Assembly (NCBI GenBank): GCA_964428905.1 | Contig: CAYSAA010000239.1 | Location: 1-28,962, forward strand | Source of the DNA: CAYSAA01 sp964428905 | Lineage (GTDB): Bacteria; Atribacterota; Phoenicimicrobiia; Phoenicimicrobiales; Stramentimicrobiaceae | Length of the DNA: 28,962 nucleotides | Direction: 5' to 3' | Shown: piece by piece, positions 1-8,335 of the stretch | Numbering within the stretch: position 1 is the first letter of the stretch | Layout of the letters: each line of letters begins with the position of its first letter | Position numbers and translations under genes: made by a program | Notes under the pieces: generated by a model | Told to the model about the DNA's origin: nothing | Database searches by the model: none | Seen by the model: only the letters and a program-made list of their open reading frames with translations

Positions 1-611
1 TCTGCTGCGAAAGGTTTGCAGGAATCTTTATCAATAAAGAGCTTTATTTTATAGCCGGATGAGACAAAATTTTTTTTCCTGACCTTTTTAAAATTAACTA
101 ATATATTACTATTAAACTTGCATTTCCCTTTGCAGTTGCACTTTATCCATTTTCCATCTTTGGAATAGACTACAATATGGAGATATTTGGGTGAAAGATC
201 AGGGAACTTTCTGATAATCACCGGTACACTTTGTGCAATAATACGATGCATCACTTTATGAAACAGGTCAGGTCCAACTTTTTTTCTGAAACTGGAAAAA
301 GTGGAATGAGCAGGCGTTTTAAGAAATTGATGGAACCCACAGAGTACACAGTACTTGGTATTAAAACGCAATCTCTCAGCTAAATCACGATTGGATTTTG
401 CTTCACCCAGATAAATAAGCAGTTGTGCCTTAAATAAGGAAAGGGGGCTGTAAACCAATTCTTTATTATTGCGATAATGGCCTTCAACCATAGGATTAAT
501 AAAGGACCAATTAATCGATTCAAAGACTAATTTCAGTGGGTCATTTTTTCTAATCTTTTTGTAGGCTTCATAAGTAGAAAATGAGAATTGATATTTTTCT
601 TTTTTCTCCAT
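1..611 (-). CDS. Transposase, DUF772/IS1182-like, 3' end beyond window
   Basis: An open frame of 203 codons runs from an ATG at 611 to the window edge without a stop; the C-terminal half lies outside. A GGGAA stretch about 9 bases upstream could be its ribosome site, and an in-frame TAA lies further upstream. The N-terminal half carries the pattern I associate with IS1182/IS5-type transposases (DUF772): SPLSLFKAQLLIYLGEAKSN, then RDLAERLRFN, a cysteine-bearing CVLCGFHQF and HSTFSSFRKK. Further on come a CNCKGKC cysteine cluster and SGYKIKLFIDKD, which resembles the segment around the second acidic residue. I do not see the usual first catalytic Asp in a DST/DGT context, so the copy may be internally deleted or inactive. 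It lies downstream of ftsZ on the same strand. Family assignment is from memory of motifs; no terminal inverted repeat was identified. Confidence 0.75.
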   Translation of the reverse strand, partial: MEKKEKYQFSFSTYEAYKKIRKNDPLKLVFESINWSFINPMVEGHYRNNKELVYSPLSLFKAQLLIYLGEAKSNRDLAERLRFNTKYCVLCGFHQFLKTPAHSTFSSFRKKVGPDLFHKVMHRIIAQSVPVIIRKFPDLSPKYLHIVVYSKDGKWIKCNCKGKCKFNSNILVNFKKVRKKNFVSSGYKIKLFIDKDSCKPFAA

Positions 612-732
612 TAAGTCAAATTCCCGTTAAACAATGTTAGATATTCTGGCAAATAATCCGTAGTAGGCATTTTGCTTTATAAATTTTCGTCCAAAGTAGT
701 CTAAAAAGATTGGAGCTAACAATAATTATTCA

Positions 733-2082
733 CTAATACCTTTTGTTCTTCTTTCTTAAAAAAGTAGGTATATCCAAATCTTCCTTGTCTTTATACTTCT
801 TGGTAATACCAAGATCATCTAAATCAGATTCCTTCTCATTTCTTAGACCTGTATCTTTTGCTAGAATATCATGCGTATAATCTGTACTATAACGAGATAT
901 TTTTTCCTTTTTGATTTCTTCTTGTTCCAGCTCTTTCTTGACTGTCACAATTTTTTCCTGTTGGTCAGTTATGAAATCTTCACATTTCGTGGCAATTACA
1001 GTTACCCGAATTTCGTCCTGCATATTTTCTGAAATAATAGCACCAAAAACGATATTAGCTTCGCTGCCGGCAGCTTTAGACACCAGATCAACAATTTCAT
1101 TAATTTCATAAAGACTCATATCCAAACCACCAGTTACATTAACCAACAATGAACGGGAACCCTTGATGGAAACCTCCAGTAAGGGACTCGAAATTGCTGC
1201 TTCAGCAGCTGTAGTACCTTTGTTGTTACCCCGACCTACGCCAATGCCAACTAAGGCTAAACCGGCATCCTTAATAACTGCCCTCACATCAGCTAAATCA
1301 AGGTTAATTAATCCGGGAATTGTAATCAAATCGGCAATAGCTTGCACTGATTGCCTTAATACTCTGTCTGTAATTTCAAAAGCCTCTTTAACAGAAGTGT
1401 CCTTGCTGATCATGCTAAGTAACCGATCATTAGAAATGGTAATTAGGGCATCAACCTGTTTCTTTAGCTCTTCTATTCCCTGTTCTGCTTGCACCATGCG
1501 TTTTCTGCCTTCAAAACCGAAGGGGCGTGTTACCACTCCAATAGTCAGTGCTCCTTCTCTTTTGGCAATTTCAGCAACAACAGGTGCAGCACCACTCCCG
1601 GTTCCGCCACCCATACCCGCAGTAATGAAGACAATGTCGGCATCTTCCAACACCTTGGAAATCATATTTCTATCTTCTTCGGCAGCCTTTTTCCCAATAT
1701 CGGGATCACCCCCTGCACCTAGGCCACGAGTGGTCAATTTACCTATTTGCACTTTTTGACTGGCCTGAGATAAAGAAAGTGCCTGTAAATCTGTATTAAT
1801 AGCGATCAGCCTTAATCCATTGATACGATGGTTGGCCATTTCTTCGATGGCATTGTTTCCGCTTCCCCCAATACCAATTACCTTAATATTGACAAAATTT
1901 TCTACCTCTATTTCTTCTTTTGGCTCTTCTTCCTTGATATTACGATCAATTAGATCACCATTACCATTGATAGGGTTCTTTTTCTCCCGATCTTTTTCCA
2001 AGGCCTGGGAAGTATCCCTGATTAATTCCTGTTTATAATCCATTATCTTAGTAAAGCCGCGTGCTAATTTTTTCTTTTTCAA
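733..2082 (-). CDS. ftsZ: Cell division protein FtsZ with N-terminal extension
   Basis: Tubulin-like GTPase that polymerises into the cytokinetic Z-ring on the inner face of the membrane. Visible marks: a glycine-rich loop at residues 70-76 (GIGGSGN), the tubulin signature GGGTGSG at 158-164, the T7 loop NLDLADVRAV at 260-269 with catalytic Asp262 and Asp265, a variable linker at about 370-432, and the C-terminal peptide DLDIPTFLRKK at 435-445 that docks FtsA/SepF/ZipA-type partners in known FtsZs. At 449 residues it is longer than most because of a charged extension of about 60 residues before the fold. The start is TTG at 2082, with an excellent SD (AAGAGGTGATC) upstream. The alternative ATG at 2043 has no comparable SD. 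The start lies inside parA (stop at 2048), a 35-base overlap suggesting translational coupling. No ftsA is adjacent. Confidence 0.95.
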   Translation of the reverse strand: MKKKKLARGFTKIMDYKQELIRDTSQALEKDREKKNPINGNGDLIDRNIKEEEPKEEIEVENFVNIKVIGIGGSGNNAIEEMANHRINGLRLIAINTDLQALSLSQASQKVQIGKLTTRGLGAGGDPDIGKKAAEEDRNMISKVLEDADIVFITAGMGGGTGSGAAPVVAEIAKREGALTIGVVTRPFGFEGRKRMVQAEQGIEELKKQVDALITISNDRLLSMISKDTSVKEAFEITDRVLRQSVQAIADLITIPGLINLDLADVRAVIKDAGLALVGIGVGRGNNKGTTAAEAAISSPLLEVSIKGSRSLLVNVTGGLDMSLYEINEIVDLVSKAAGSEANIVFGAIISENMQDEIRVTVIATKCEDFITDQQEKIVTVKKELEQEEIKKEKISRYSTDYTHDILAKDTGLRNEKESDLDDLGITKKYKDKEDLDIPTFLRKKNKRY

Positions 2083-2854
2083 AAGAGATCACCTCTTGGG
2101 CAAGTTCTGAATAATCTTCTGCACCATGGGATTTAGCATTATAGTAAATTATGGGAATCCCCTGACTGGTAGATTCAACCAGTGCTATATTCTTTCTAAT
2201 AATCGTTTTAAAAACCCTTTCCTTGAAAAAGTCCCTTGTCTCTTCTATTACTTCTTTGGAAATATTACTCCTGGTATCGGCAATCGTAACCAGGACATAT
2301 ATTTCCAGAGGATGGTGTAAATTTTGGTGTACGATCTTAATGGTTTCCATAAACTCTTCAATGCCACGAAGAGCAAAATAATGAGGCTGTATAGGTATAA
2401 TAACCTCAGTAGAAGCTTTCAAAGCATTGATAGTTAATATTCCCAAAGAAGGAGGACAATCAATAATTATATAGTCAAAATCAATTTTACAATTTTGAAT
2501 GCCGATATTTAAAAAATCTTCCCTTCCTATTTGATCTATTAATTTGTATTCAGCACTGGCAAAGTCAATGTTGCTGGGAGCTACATAAAGATTACCATCG
2601 CCCATTTCTTCCATCTGCATCATCACTTCATCCAAATCAAGTTTGCTTGGCGAGCGGTTGGGCTCCAGTACATTGAGCATTGTTTTTTCAAGTTCATTTG
2701 GTTCAACTCCCAAACCAATCGTGGTATGTGCCTGAGGATCCATATCAATAAGGAGTACTTTTTTCCCAAAATTGCTTAAGCAGGTTCCTAAATTAATAGA
2801 TGTGGTAGTTTTGGCGACACCACCTTTTTGATTGGCAATTGAGATAATCCGCAA
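2048..2854 (-). CDS. parA: ParA/Soj-family partition ATPase
   Basis: Deviant-Walker ATPase of the ParA/Soj/MinD superfamily, which positions chromosomes or other cargo through ATP-dependent dimerisation and nucleoid or membrane binding. The protein begins MRIISIANQKGGVAKTT, the classical Soj deviant Walker A (KGGVAKTT, residues 10-17), followed by VLLIDMDPQAHTT (A' box) and DYIIIDCPPSLG (Walker B). Its 268 residues are normal for chromosomal Soj-type proteins without an N-terminal DNA-binding domain. The start is TTG at 2854 with SD AGGGGGT about 8 bases upstream. No parB or parS site is visible. It is the first gene of a parA-ftsZ unit, so it may coordinate division placement rather than, or as well as, segregation; that role is inference. 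MinD is less likely because no C-terminal amphipathic membrane helix is obvious. Confidence 0.9.
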   Translation of the reverse strand: MRIISIANQKGGVAKTTTSINLGTCLSNFGKKVLLIDMDPQAHTTIGLGVEPNELEKTMLNVLEPNRSPSKLDLDEVMMQMEEMGDGNLYVAPSNIDFASAEYKLIDQIGREDFLNIGIQNCKIDFDYIIIDCPPSLGILTINALKASTEVIIPIQPHYFALRGIEEFMETIKIVHQNLHHPLEIYVLVTIADTRSNISKEVIEETRDFFKERVFKTIIRKNIALVESTSQGIPIIYYNAKSHGAEDYSELAQEVISFEKEKISTRLY

Positions 2855-2955
2855 ATTTTTTACCCCCTAAACATAAAAACCATAAAACAATATTAATATA
2901 AGAATCTTCTTTTCTAAAATAATATTGCTACTATTTTTCAATACAATTATTTATG

Positions 2956-2964
2956 ATTATATCA
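2956..2964 (-). promoter_or_regulatory. Putative extended -10 promoter for parA-ftsZ
   Basis: On the minus strand this reads TGATATAAT, a full extended -10 (TGnTATAAT). It would start transcription about 90-95 bases before the parA TTG. No convincing -35 lies at the usual distance, which extended -10 promoters tolerate. Based on sequence match only. Confidence 0.4.
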
Positions 2965-3258
2965 TGATATCTCTTGGTATGCTACAGGTTAAATAATTAA
3001 AATTTTAAAAATAAATAACAATTAATTATTTACCGGGAACCTATACAGAAGCCCCCTACTTTAAATTAATTCTATCCAGTTTTATCTAGTTTCTCCCCTG
3101 CTTTGGACTATCTTGTTAGCATAGGATTTTTTATGGCGTCTCCATACTTTAAAATATATTTTACCTTTTTTTAATACTATTGACAAATATATTATCAAAC
3201 ACTCTCTTGTTTTTTAGAAATTTTTAATGCTACTAACTTAAACTTTCAACTAATGGAT

Positions 3259-3297
3259 TGATATAATCTGATGACACTTCTAGATAATATTATATCA
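3259..3297. repeat. Facing TGATATAAT boxes (inverted repeat)
   Basis: TGATATAAT at 3259-3267 on the + strand is matched by its exact reverse complement ATTATATCA at 3289-3297. Each arm is a complete extended -10 box, one per strand, and the same 9-mer also occurs at 2956-2964 in front of parA. The arrangement could be two facing promoters or an operator dyad. In DNA this AT-rich, chance is a real alternative. Confidence 0.3.
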
Positions 3298-3333
3298 CTT
3301 TGTCAGATAAATACAGGTAACATTATAACATGT

Positions 3334-3362
3334 TTGACTTTTCTACTTTTAATATATATACT
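3334..3362 (+). promoter_or_regulatory. Sigma-70-type promoter for the acyl-CoA ligase gene
   Basis: TTGACT at 3334-3339 and TATACT at 3357-3362 are separated by exactly 17 bases. Each hexamer matches consensus at five of six positions. Transcription would begin near 3369, leaving a leader of about 60 bases before the AGGAGG at 3417-3422. Confidence 0.65.
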
Positions 3363-3428
3363 TGCTATTATTAGCTAGTACTAATTATTATTTCCCTTTA
3401 CCATATATAATCATTCAGGAGGTCAATG

Positions 3429-5603
3429 ATGGTCTTAAATACGCTAAATGAAATGCTTGCTCTAAGTGTAGATAAATTTAAAAAACGCCCGGTTTTTAAA
3501 GTAAAAAAAGATGATCAATTTGTTTCTATCAGCTACCAGGAATTTTATCAACATATCAAACAATTTGGGACTGGTTTATTGGAGATAGGATGTAAAATGG
3601 GAGATCATATCGGCCTAATTTCTGAAAATCGACTGGAATGGATTATTAGTGATCTGGCTATTATTGGTATCGGAGCTGTAGATGTCCCTGCCAGCGGAAA
3701 CAGTTATGCCCGGGATATCAAATTTAAGCTAAAACATTCCGATTCTATCGTTAGTATTTTAGAAGGAGAAAAGGTATTAACTGAGTTTTTCAAGATATCT
3801 TCCCAACTACCTAATATTAAAAAACTCATCCTCATTGAACCTGTGAAAGTATTCTCAACTCCCAAAGAAGCCCCAGGATGGGCAGAAGTCCTTTCCTTTC
3901 AAACCGATGGAAAAATAAGTAAACAGTTTTATCAAAGAATTTGTTCTATGATTAGCAATAATTCAAATTACCTGATTATTTCAGAAGATGCAAAATATTT
4001 TTTAGAAAAATATCTGACAGAACATATCCAGGAATTAAGCAAAAAACTGAACCAGAAAAACGCATCAGAATCACAGGAAAGGATATGGGAAAAGACCCGC
4101 TTAATTAAACAAAAACAGATTGATAATTTTCCACCTATCTATTCTTTTCAAAAGATTGCTCAAATGGGAAAAGAATTAATAGAAAAAGGTGACCAACGTT
4201 TTGTCGATATGGCCAAAAAAGCACAGCCCGATGACTTGATTACCATCATTTATACCTCAGGTACCACTTCGGATCCCAAGGGGGTAATGTTAACTCATCA
4301 AAACATTATGCATAATGTAATCAATGTTCCTGAAGCTGTCGGTAACCTCAATGAAACAGATCGTTTCCTTTCAGTCCTTCCATCATGGCATATCTACGAA
4401 AGAACTGTAGAATATTGTGCAATTAGTATTGGTTCTTCCACTGCCTATAGTAAACCGTTCAAACAAATCCTATTACCAGATCTTTTGCTGGAGAAACCAA
4501 CTATTATTTGCACGGTACCACGTATATGGAATAGCCTCTACAAAGGAATACATGATAAAATAAAAAAAGGGAGTGGTTTTCAATGCTGGCTCTTCTATAA
4601 ATCATTAGATATTGCTAAAAAATATAAATATTACCAAAGGATATTGGAAAGTACCTTACCTCTCTTCGACCGTGAAAATTTTTCTACACAGGAAATACAA
4701 CAAGCAAGAACAATCGTCAATCGACTATCCTGGAAATACCACTTAGTTGATAAGTTAGTCTTTAAGAAAATCCGAGATATGCTAGGAGGTGAGATTAAGT
4801 TTGCTATTAGTGGAGGTGGAGCGTTACAGGAGGATGTTGATCTATTTCTGGATGCCGTTAGTGTATGCGTTTTGGAAGGGTATGGTTTGACAGAAACTTC
4901 CCCTATTATTGCTGGAAGGACCTACAAAAAGCCCATTATTTTTACAGTGGGTGAGAGTATACCAAAGACATCAATTAAAATAATGGACAAAGAAAGACAG
5001 GTTACTGAATTACCCAATGGACAGGCAGGAATTGTTATGGTAAAGGGAGACCTGGTGATGAAGGGATACTATAAGAACGAAAAAAAGACTTCTGAGGTTC
5101 TCAAAGAGAGCTGGTTTAATACCGGTGACTTAGGAAAAAAGACTTATAATGGTAAATATCTAAAAATTATTGGGAGAATTAAAGATACGATTGTTCTAAG
5201 AGGTGGGGAAAATGTAGAACCCCAGCCTCTGGAAGATAAATTAAAAGAAAGCCAGTATGTCAATATGGTAATACTGGTCGGACAGGATAAACCTAGATTG
5301 GGTGCTTTGATTGTCCCTGATTTTGAAGCTATCAAAGAATATGCCCAAATGAATAACATTTCTTATCAAGACAAACGGAACTTGATCGAAAATAGCGAAA
5401 TACGCTCTTTGTTTCAAAAAGAGCAAAAGAGATTAATATCCAGGGAAAATGGGTTTCAGCCTTATGAAACAGTTATGGGAATTGTCCTTCTTCCTGAAGA
5501 ATTTACACAGGAGAAAGATGAAATGACAGAAAGTCTAAAACTAAAACGATTTGTTATTCATGAAAAATATCAGGCAGAAATTGAGCAGATATGTGGAAAA
5601 TAA
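3429..5603 (+). CDS. Long-chain fatty acid--CoA ligase (AMP-forming)
   Basis: Adenylate-forming enzyme that activates long-chain fatty acids to acyl-CoA via an acyl-AMP intermediate, probably at the membrane face. Residues below are numbered from the upstream ATG at 3426. The AMP-binding P-loop is YTSGTTSDPKG (276-286), followed by PSWHIYERTVEY (319-330), EGYGLTETSP (484-493), NTGDLG (565-570) and the hinge region RIKDTIVLRGGENVEP (584-599). Near the C-terminus LKLKR (704-708) supplies the expected A10 lysine. The order and spacing match the FAA1/FadD15 type of long-chain ligase (Pfam AMP-binding). A charged helical segment at roughly 155-240 is a long insertion between N-terminal subdomains. 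Two ATGs are adjacent; the second (3429) sits 6 bases from AGGAGG and is preferred over 3426, which is only 3 bases away. The gene is transcribed alone. Chain-length specificity cannot be read from the sequence. Confidence 0.9.
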   Translation: MVLNTLNEMLALSVDKFKKRPVFKVKKDDQFVSISYQEFYQHIKQFGTGLLEIGCKMGDHIGLISENRLEWIISDLAIIGIGAVDVPASGNSYARDIKFKLKHSDSIVSILEGEKVLTEFFKISSQLPNIKKLILIEPVKVFSTPKEAPGWAEVLSFQTDGKISKQFYQRICSMISNNSNYLIISEDAKYFLEKYLTEHIQELSKKLNQKNASESQERIWEKTRLIKQKQIDNFPPIYSFQKIAQMGKELIEKGDQRFVDMAKKAQPDDLITIIYTSGTTSDPKGVMLTHQNIMHNVINVPEAVGNLNETDRFLSVLPSWHIYERTVEYCAISIGSSTAYSKPFKQILLPDLLLEKPTIICTVPRIWNSLYKGIHDKIKKGSGFQCWLFYKSLDIAKKYKYYQRILESTLPLFDRENFSTQEIQQARTIVNRLSWKYHLVDKLVFKKIRDMLGGEIKFAISGGGALQEDVDLFLDAVSVCVLEGYGLTETSPIIAGRTYKKPIIFTVGESIPKTSIKIMDKERQVTELPNGQAGIVMVKGDLVMKGYYKNEKKTSEVLKESWFNTGDLGKKTYNGKYLKIIGRIKDTIVLRGGENVEPQPLEDKLKESQYVNMVILVGQDKPRLGALIVPDFEAIKEYAQMNNISYQDKRNLIENSEIRSLFQKEQKRLISRENGFQPYETVMGIVLLPEEFTQEKDEMTESLKLKRFVIHEKYQAEIEQICGK

Positions 5604-5739
5604 AAATTGGTATCTTCTCAATATTTGGAAAGAGCAAATAGTATAATATAAAGGATTATTAAGAATAATATTAATTTTGAGTTTTTGCAATCAACTATTC
5701 TTATATTTATTCTTATTCTATATTTTTTCTTCTCTTTTT

Positions 5740-8058
5740 CTATTCAGGAAGAATAATTTGTTGATAGGGAAATATTAGATCAGGATTTTCAATTAGCGCT
5801 TGATTAGCTTTAAATATTTTAATCCAGGCAATTCCTTCATTATATCTATTTCTGGCAATGGTCCACAGACAATCTCCACTTTTTACCTCATAATATCTTG
5901 CTTCTTCTTCTTCTAATAGTGCAATCTTATTCTGTAATTCGAGAATCTCAGACTGTAGCCTGGTAACCTGAGTATGGAATTGATCCACACTCTTTTGAAT
6001 GATGTCTCTTTCTTCTACCATAGACATTACATCTTCCATTATCTTCTGTTGTTCTTGATAACTTAGATTTTCTTGTTGCTGTAACTTTATTCTTAATTGT
6101 TCAATCATTTTTTCATAATCTTCCATTTTTGTTGCATATCTTTCTATTTCTGATGTTAATTCTGCAATCTGCTCTTCCCTATCTTTAATTCGAGCTATTC
6201 TTTCCTGATATAACTCCACCTGAGCTGCAATCTCTTCTCTGAATAGACTACTATCTATCTTAACCACTTCAATTTCTTCCTGATACTTCTCCAGCTGATC
6301 TCTTAAATAGGAAATAAGTTCTTTATTTTCTCGATTTTCTCTGGTCCATTCCTCTTCTTTTTCAGCAAGTAACTTCTCCAAAACCTCCATCTCCTGCTGC
6401 ACTTGACTAAATTGAGCTGCCGAAATAGCATCCTCTCTATTTTTGGCAAGAGATAGTTCTTCTCTTAACTCTTCCATTTGTTCTTGATATAAGCTTAGCT
6501 GATTAAGCAACTCCTGATATTCCTCTTGTCCAATCTCGGAACCATTTTCTTCAAACTGTTTTTCCAACATTTCCTTATCAGATTGCAATTGGTCGAGGGC
6601 ATCCTGGTAAGAGCGTTCCGTTGCCCGATAAAAAGCAACTTCTTCTCTTAGCGTGTCAATCTCGGCTGCAAAGTGGTCAATTTTTTCCTGTAACTTTTCT
6701 TTTAATGAGGCTTCTTGATGTAAATTTTCTCTTAAGGAAAGCACTTGACTACCAATTTCCTGCAGATTTGATTCGTATTCCTTAACTTCCTCCTGTAGAG
6801 AAACAATGATCTCTTGATTTTCCTGTTCTTTTGCCAGCCATTGAGATTCCTTTTCCTCTAATATATCTTCCAATTTGGATTTTTCTTGTTCTAATTGAGA
6901 TAATTCCTGTTCCGTTTTTTCATCTGATCTATCTTTATTTTCTATTTTATCCTTTAAATCATTAATTTGCTGTTCATAAAGAGCTATATTTTCGATAAGC
7001 TTTTCCCGACTTAATCTTTCCGCAAGTAAATCTTTCTCTAAATCACTTGTTATATTTTCAATATTTTTGATATTGGATTTATATTCCTGTGTTTCTTTTT
7101 GAAGATGGGCAATAATTTCTTGATTTTCCTGTTCCTTTGCCAGCCATTGAGATTCCTTCTCTTGTAAAAGAACCTCCAGATTAGATTTTTCTTCTCTTAG
7201 CTTGGCTAAATTTTCTTGAATTTCATCTAAAATATCTGTGTGTTCTTCCATGAGTGTTATTTCTTCTTGTAAATTGATCGTTTTCTGTCCATAATCGGCC
7301 AATTGATTTTGAAGCGTTTGGTATTCTTTTTGAATTTGTTCCAGGACAAAATCCTTTTGTTCAATCTCTTCTTCCAGCTGTCTTTTGTTGGATTGCAATT
7401 GGCTTATCTCTTGTACTTGAGCTTCGTCATCCTGTGCCACAGCTAATTTGCCCTGAAGAAGATTAATTTCCTCTTCATATCGAACCATTTCTTGTTCTAG
7501 ATCTTTTCTTCTCATAACCTCTGATGCTAAATATTCTTCTAAATTCAATATTTTTTCATTTACTGCCTTCATATCTGATTCAGATTTTCGGGTTTCTTCC
7601 CATAGAGAGGCAATAGTTTTCAGACTTTCCTCCTCTCTGGACTGCCATTGAGCCTCCTTCCCTTCCAGAAGGGCTTCCAAGTCAGACTTTTCCTGTTTTA
7701 GCTTATCTATATCCTGGGACTCAATCCTGCTTTGTTGTATAACTTCTTCTAACTTTTCTTGTAGTTCCTTTAATTCTCCCTGATAACTGGCTAACTGTTT
7801 TTGAAATTCATCCTCCCTGTCCTGCGTTAAACGCTCTTCTTGAGAAAACTCTTCTTTTTCTAAATTTTCTTTCATTTGTTCTTCCAGTTGGGAAATAGAA
7901 GCCTCCTGTTGTTTGATTAATTGCTCTGAATCATCTAAAAGAGCTTTATTTTCCAGTAACTCGCCCTGAATTTGGTTTAGTCGATCATAATTTAAATAGG
8001 CAATACCTGCCACCACCAGAAAAAGAATAACCAATATTAACGCAATACTTTTTGACAT
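5740..8058 (-). CDS. Membrane-anchored coiled-coil protein with C-terminal LysM
   Basis: Residues 5-23 form one hydrophobic segment acting as a signal anchor. Residues of about 27-718 are almost unbroken Glu/Gln/Lys/Leu heptads predicting a very long coiled coil. A single LysM domain closes the protein (about 722-771: YEVKSGDCLWTIARNRY ... NPDLIFPYQQIILP). LysM binds N-acetylglucosamine polymers such as peptidoglycan, so a rod reaching from the cytoplasmic membrane to the wall is the natural reading (inference). The coil contains a repeated unit with the core LEx(L/I)LxEKExxW, with tryptophans at 138, 305, 407 and 571; the second and third copies share KESQWLAKEQENQEII exactly. SD is AGGAGGGG about 8 bases before ATG. 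It is monocistronic and convergent with the ligase gene. I recognise no named family for the rod. Confidence 0.85.
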   Translation of the reverse strand: MSKSIALILVILFLVVAGIAYLNYDRLNQIQGELLENKALLDDSEQLIKQQEASISQLEEQMKENLEKEEFSQEERLTQDREDEFQKQLASYQGELKELQEKLEEVIQQSRIESQDIDKLKQEKSDLEALLEGKEAQWQSREEESLKTIASLWEETRKSESDMKAVNEKILNLEEYLASEVMRRKDLEQEMVRYEEEINLLQGKLAVAQDDEAQVQEISQLQSNKRQLEEEIEQKDFVLEQIQKEYQTLQNQLADYGQKTINLQEEITLMEEHTDILDEIQENLAKLREEKSNLEVLLQEKESQWLAKEQENQEIIAHLQKETQEYKSNIKNIENITSDLEKDLLAERLSREKLIENIALYEQQINDLKDKIENKDRSDEKTEQELSQLEQEKSKLEDILEEKESQWLAKEQENQEIIVSLQEEVKEYESNLQEIGSQVLSLRENLHQEASLKEKLQEKIDHFAAEIDTLREEVAFYRATERSYQDALDQLQSDKEMLEKQFEENGSEIGQEEYQELLNQLSLYQEQMEELREELSLAKNREDAISAAQFSQVQQEMEVLEKLLAEKEEEWTRENRENKELISYLRDQLEKYQEEIEVVKIDSSLFREEIAAQVELYQERIARIKDREEQIAELTSEIERYATKMEDYEKMIEQLRIKLQQQENLSYQEQQKIMEDVMSMVEERDIIQKSVDQFHTQVTRLQSEILELQNKIALLEEEEARYYEVKSGDCLWTIARNRYNEGIAWIKIFKANQALIENPDLIFPYQQIILPE
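6805..7158 (-). repeat. Near-identical repeat within the coiled-coil gene
   Basis: Bases 7111-7158 and 6805-6852 encode the same 16 residues, KESQWLAKEQENQEII, with nearly identical codons. Similar but diverged copies lie around residues 126-141 and 559-574. The conserved DNA suggests recent internal duplication or gene conversion rather than convergent heptad composition. Confidence 0.7.
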
Positions 8059-8100
8059 TATTAACCCCTCCTATCTTTACTAATACCTTTATCTTTTGTT

Positions 8101-8106
8101 ATTATA
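8101..8106 (-). promoter_or_regulatory. Possible -10 for the LysM coiled-coil gene
   Basis: The minus strand reads TATAAT here, about 45 bases before the ATG at 8058. The -35 position (TGGTAA at 8125-8130, spacer 18) is a weak match. Confidence 0.3.
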
Positions 8107-8205
8107 ACGTAAAATAGCAAATGATTACCATAAAATTAAATTTAGCTATCATAATATTTTTATTAATCTTTATCTATATACTTATTTAAATTATATAATA
8201 GTTTC

Positions 8206-8234
8206 TTAACAAAAATAAAATATACTGCTATAAT
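8206..8234 (+). promoter_or_regulatory. Strong sigma-70-type promoter for the Lon-family gene
   Basis: TTAACA at 8206-8211 and TATAAT at 8229-8234 are spaced by 17 bases, and TGC directly precedes the -10 (extended -10). The match is 5/6 plus 6/6 plus TG. Transcription would start near 8241, giving a leader of about 95 bases. The leader shows no obvious hairpin. Confidence 0.75.
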
Positions 8235-8335
8235 AAAATAAATATATTTTTATATAAAGTAATAATTCACCCTATTTAATATCAAATACGAGAGAAACAA
8301 AATAAACGAAGCTGAAAAATATATGAGGAGTTAAT

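Larger units (their letters stand above)
2855..3428. other. Divergent control region between parA and the acyl-CoA ligase gene
   Basis: About 570 bases hold no credible gene. The stretch is strongly AT-rich except for about 3030-3125, which is richer in C runs on the + strand (CCCCCT near 3054 and CTCCCC near 3093) and is unexplained. Promoter-like elements are listed separately: one facing parA, one facing the ligase gene, and a facing pair of TGATATAAT boxes at 3259-3297. I see no terminator, riboswitch or tRNA. Confidence 0.6.

Noticed and set aside
1163..1759. 198-residue frame on the + strand opposite ftsZ
   Set aside because: It is antisense to conserved FtsZ codons, Ser/Pro-rich with no domain or SD, and explained by the codon bias of ftsZ.
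3180..3185. TTGACA upstream of the ligase gene as a -35
   Set aside because: The position 17 bases downstream reads TCTCTT, not a -10; the promoter at 3334-3362 is far better.
2855..3425. parS site or ParB gene near parA
   Set aside because: No TGTTnCACGTGAAACA-like palindrome and no open frame resembling ParB in the gap.
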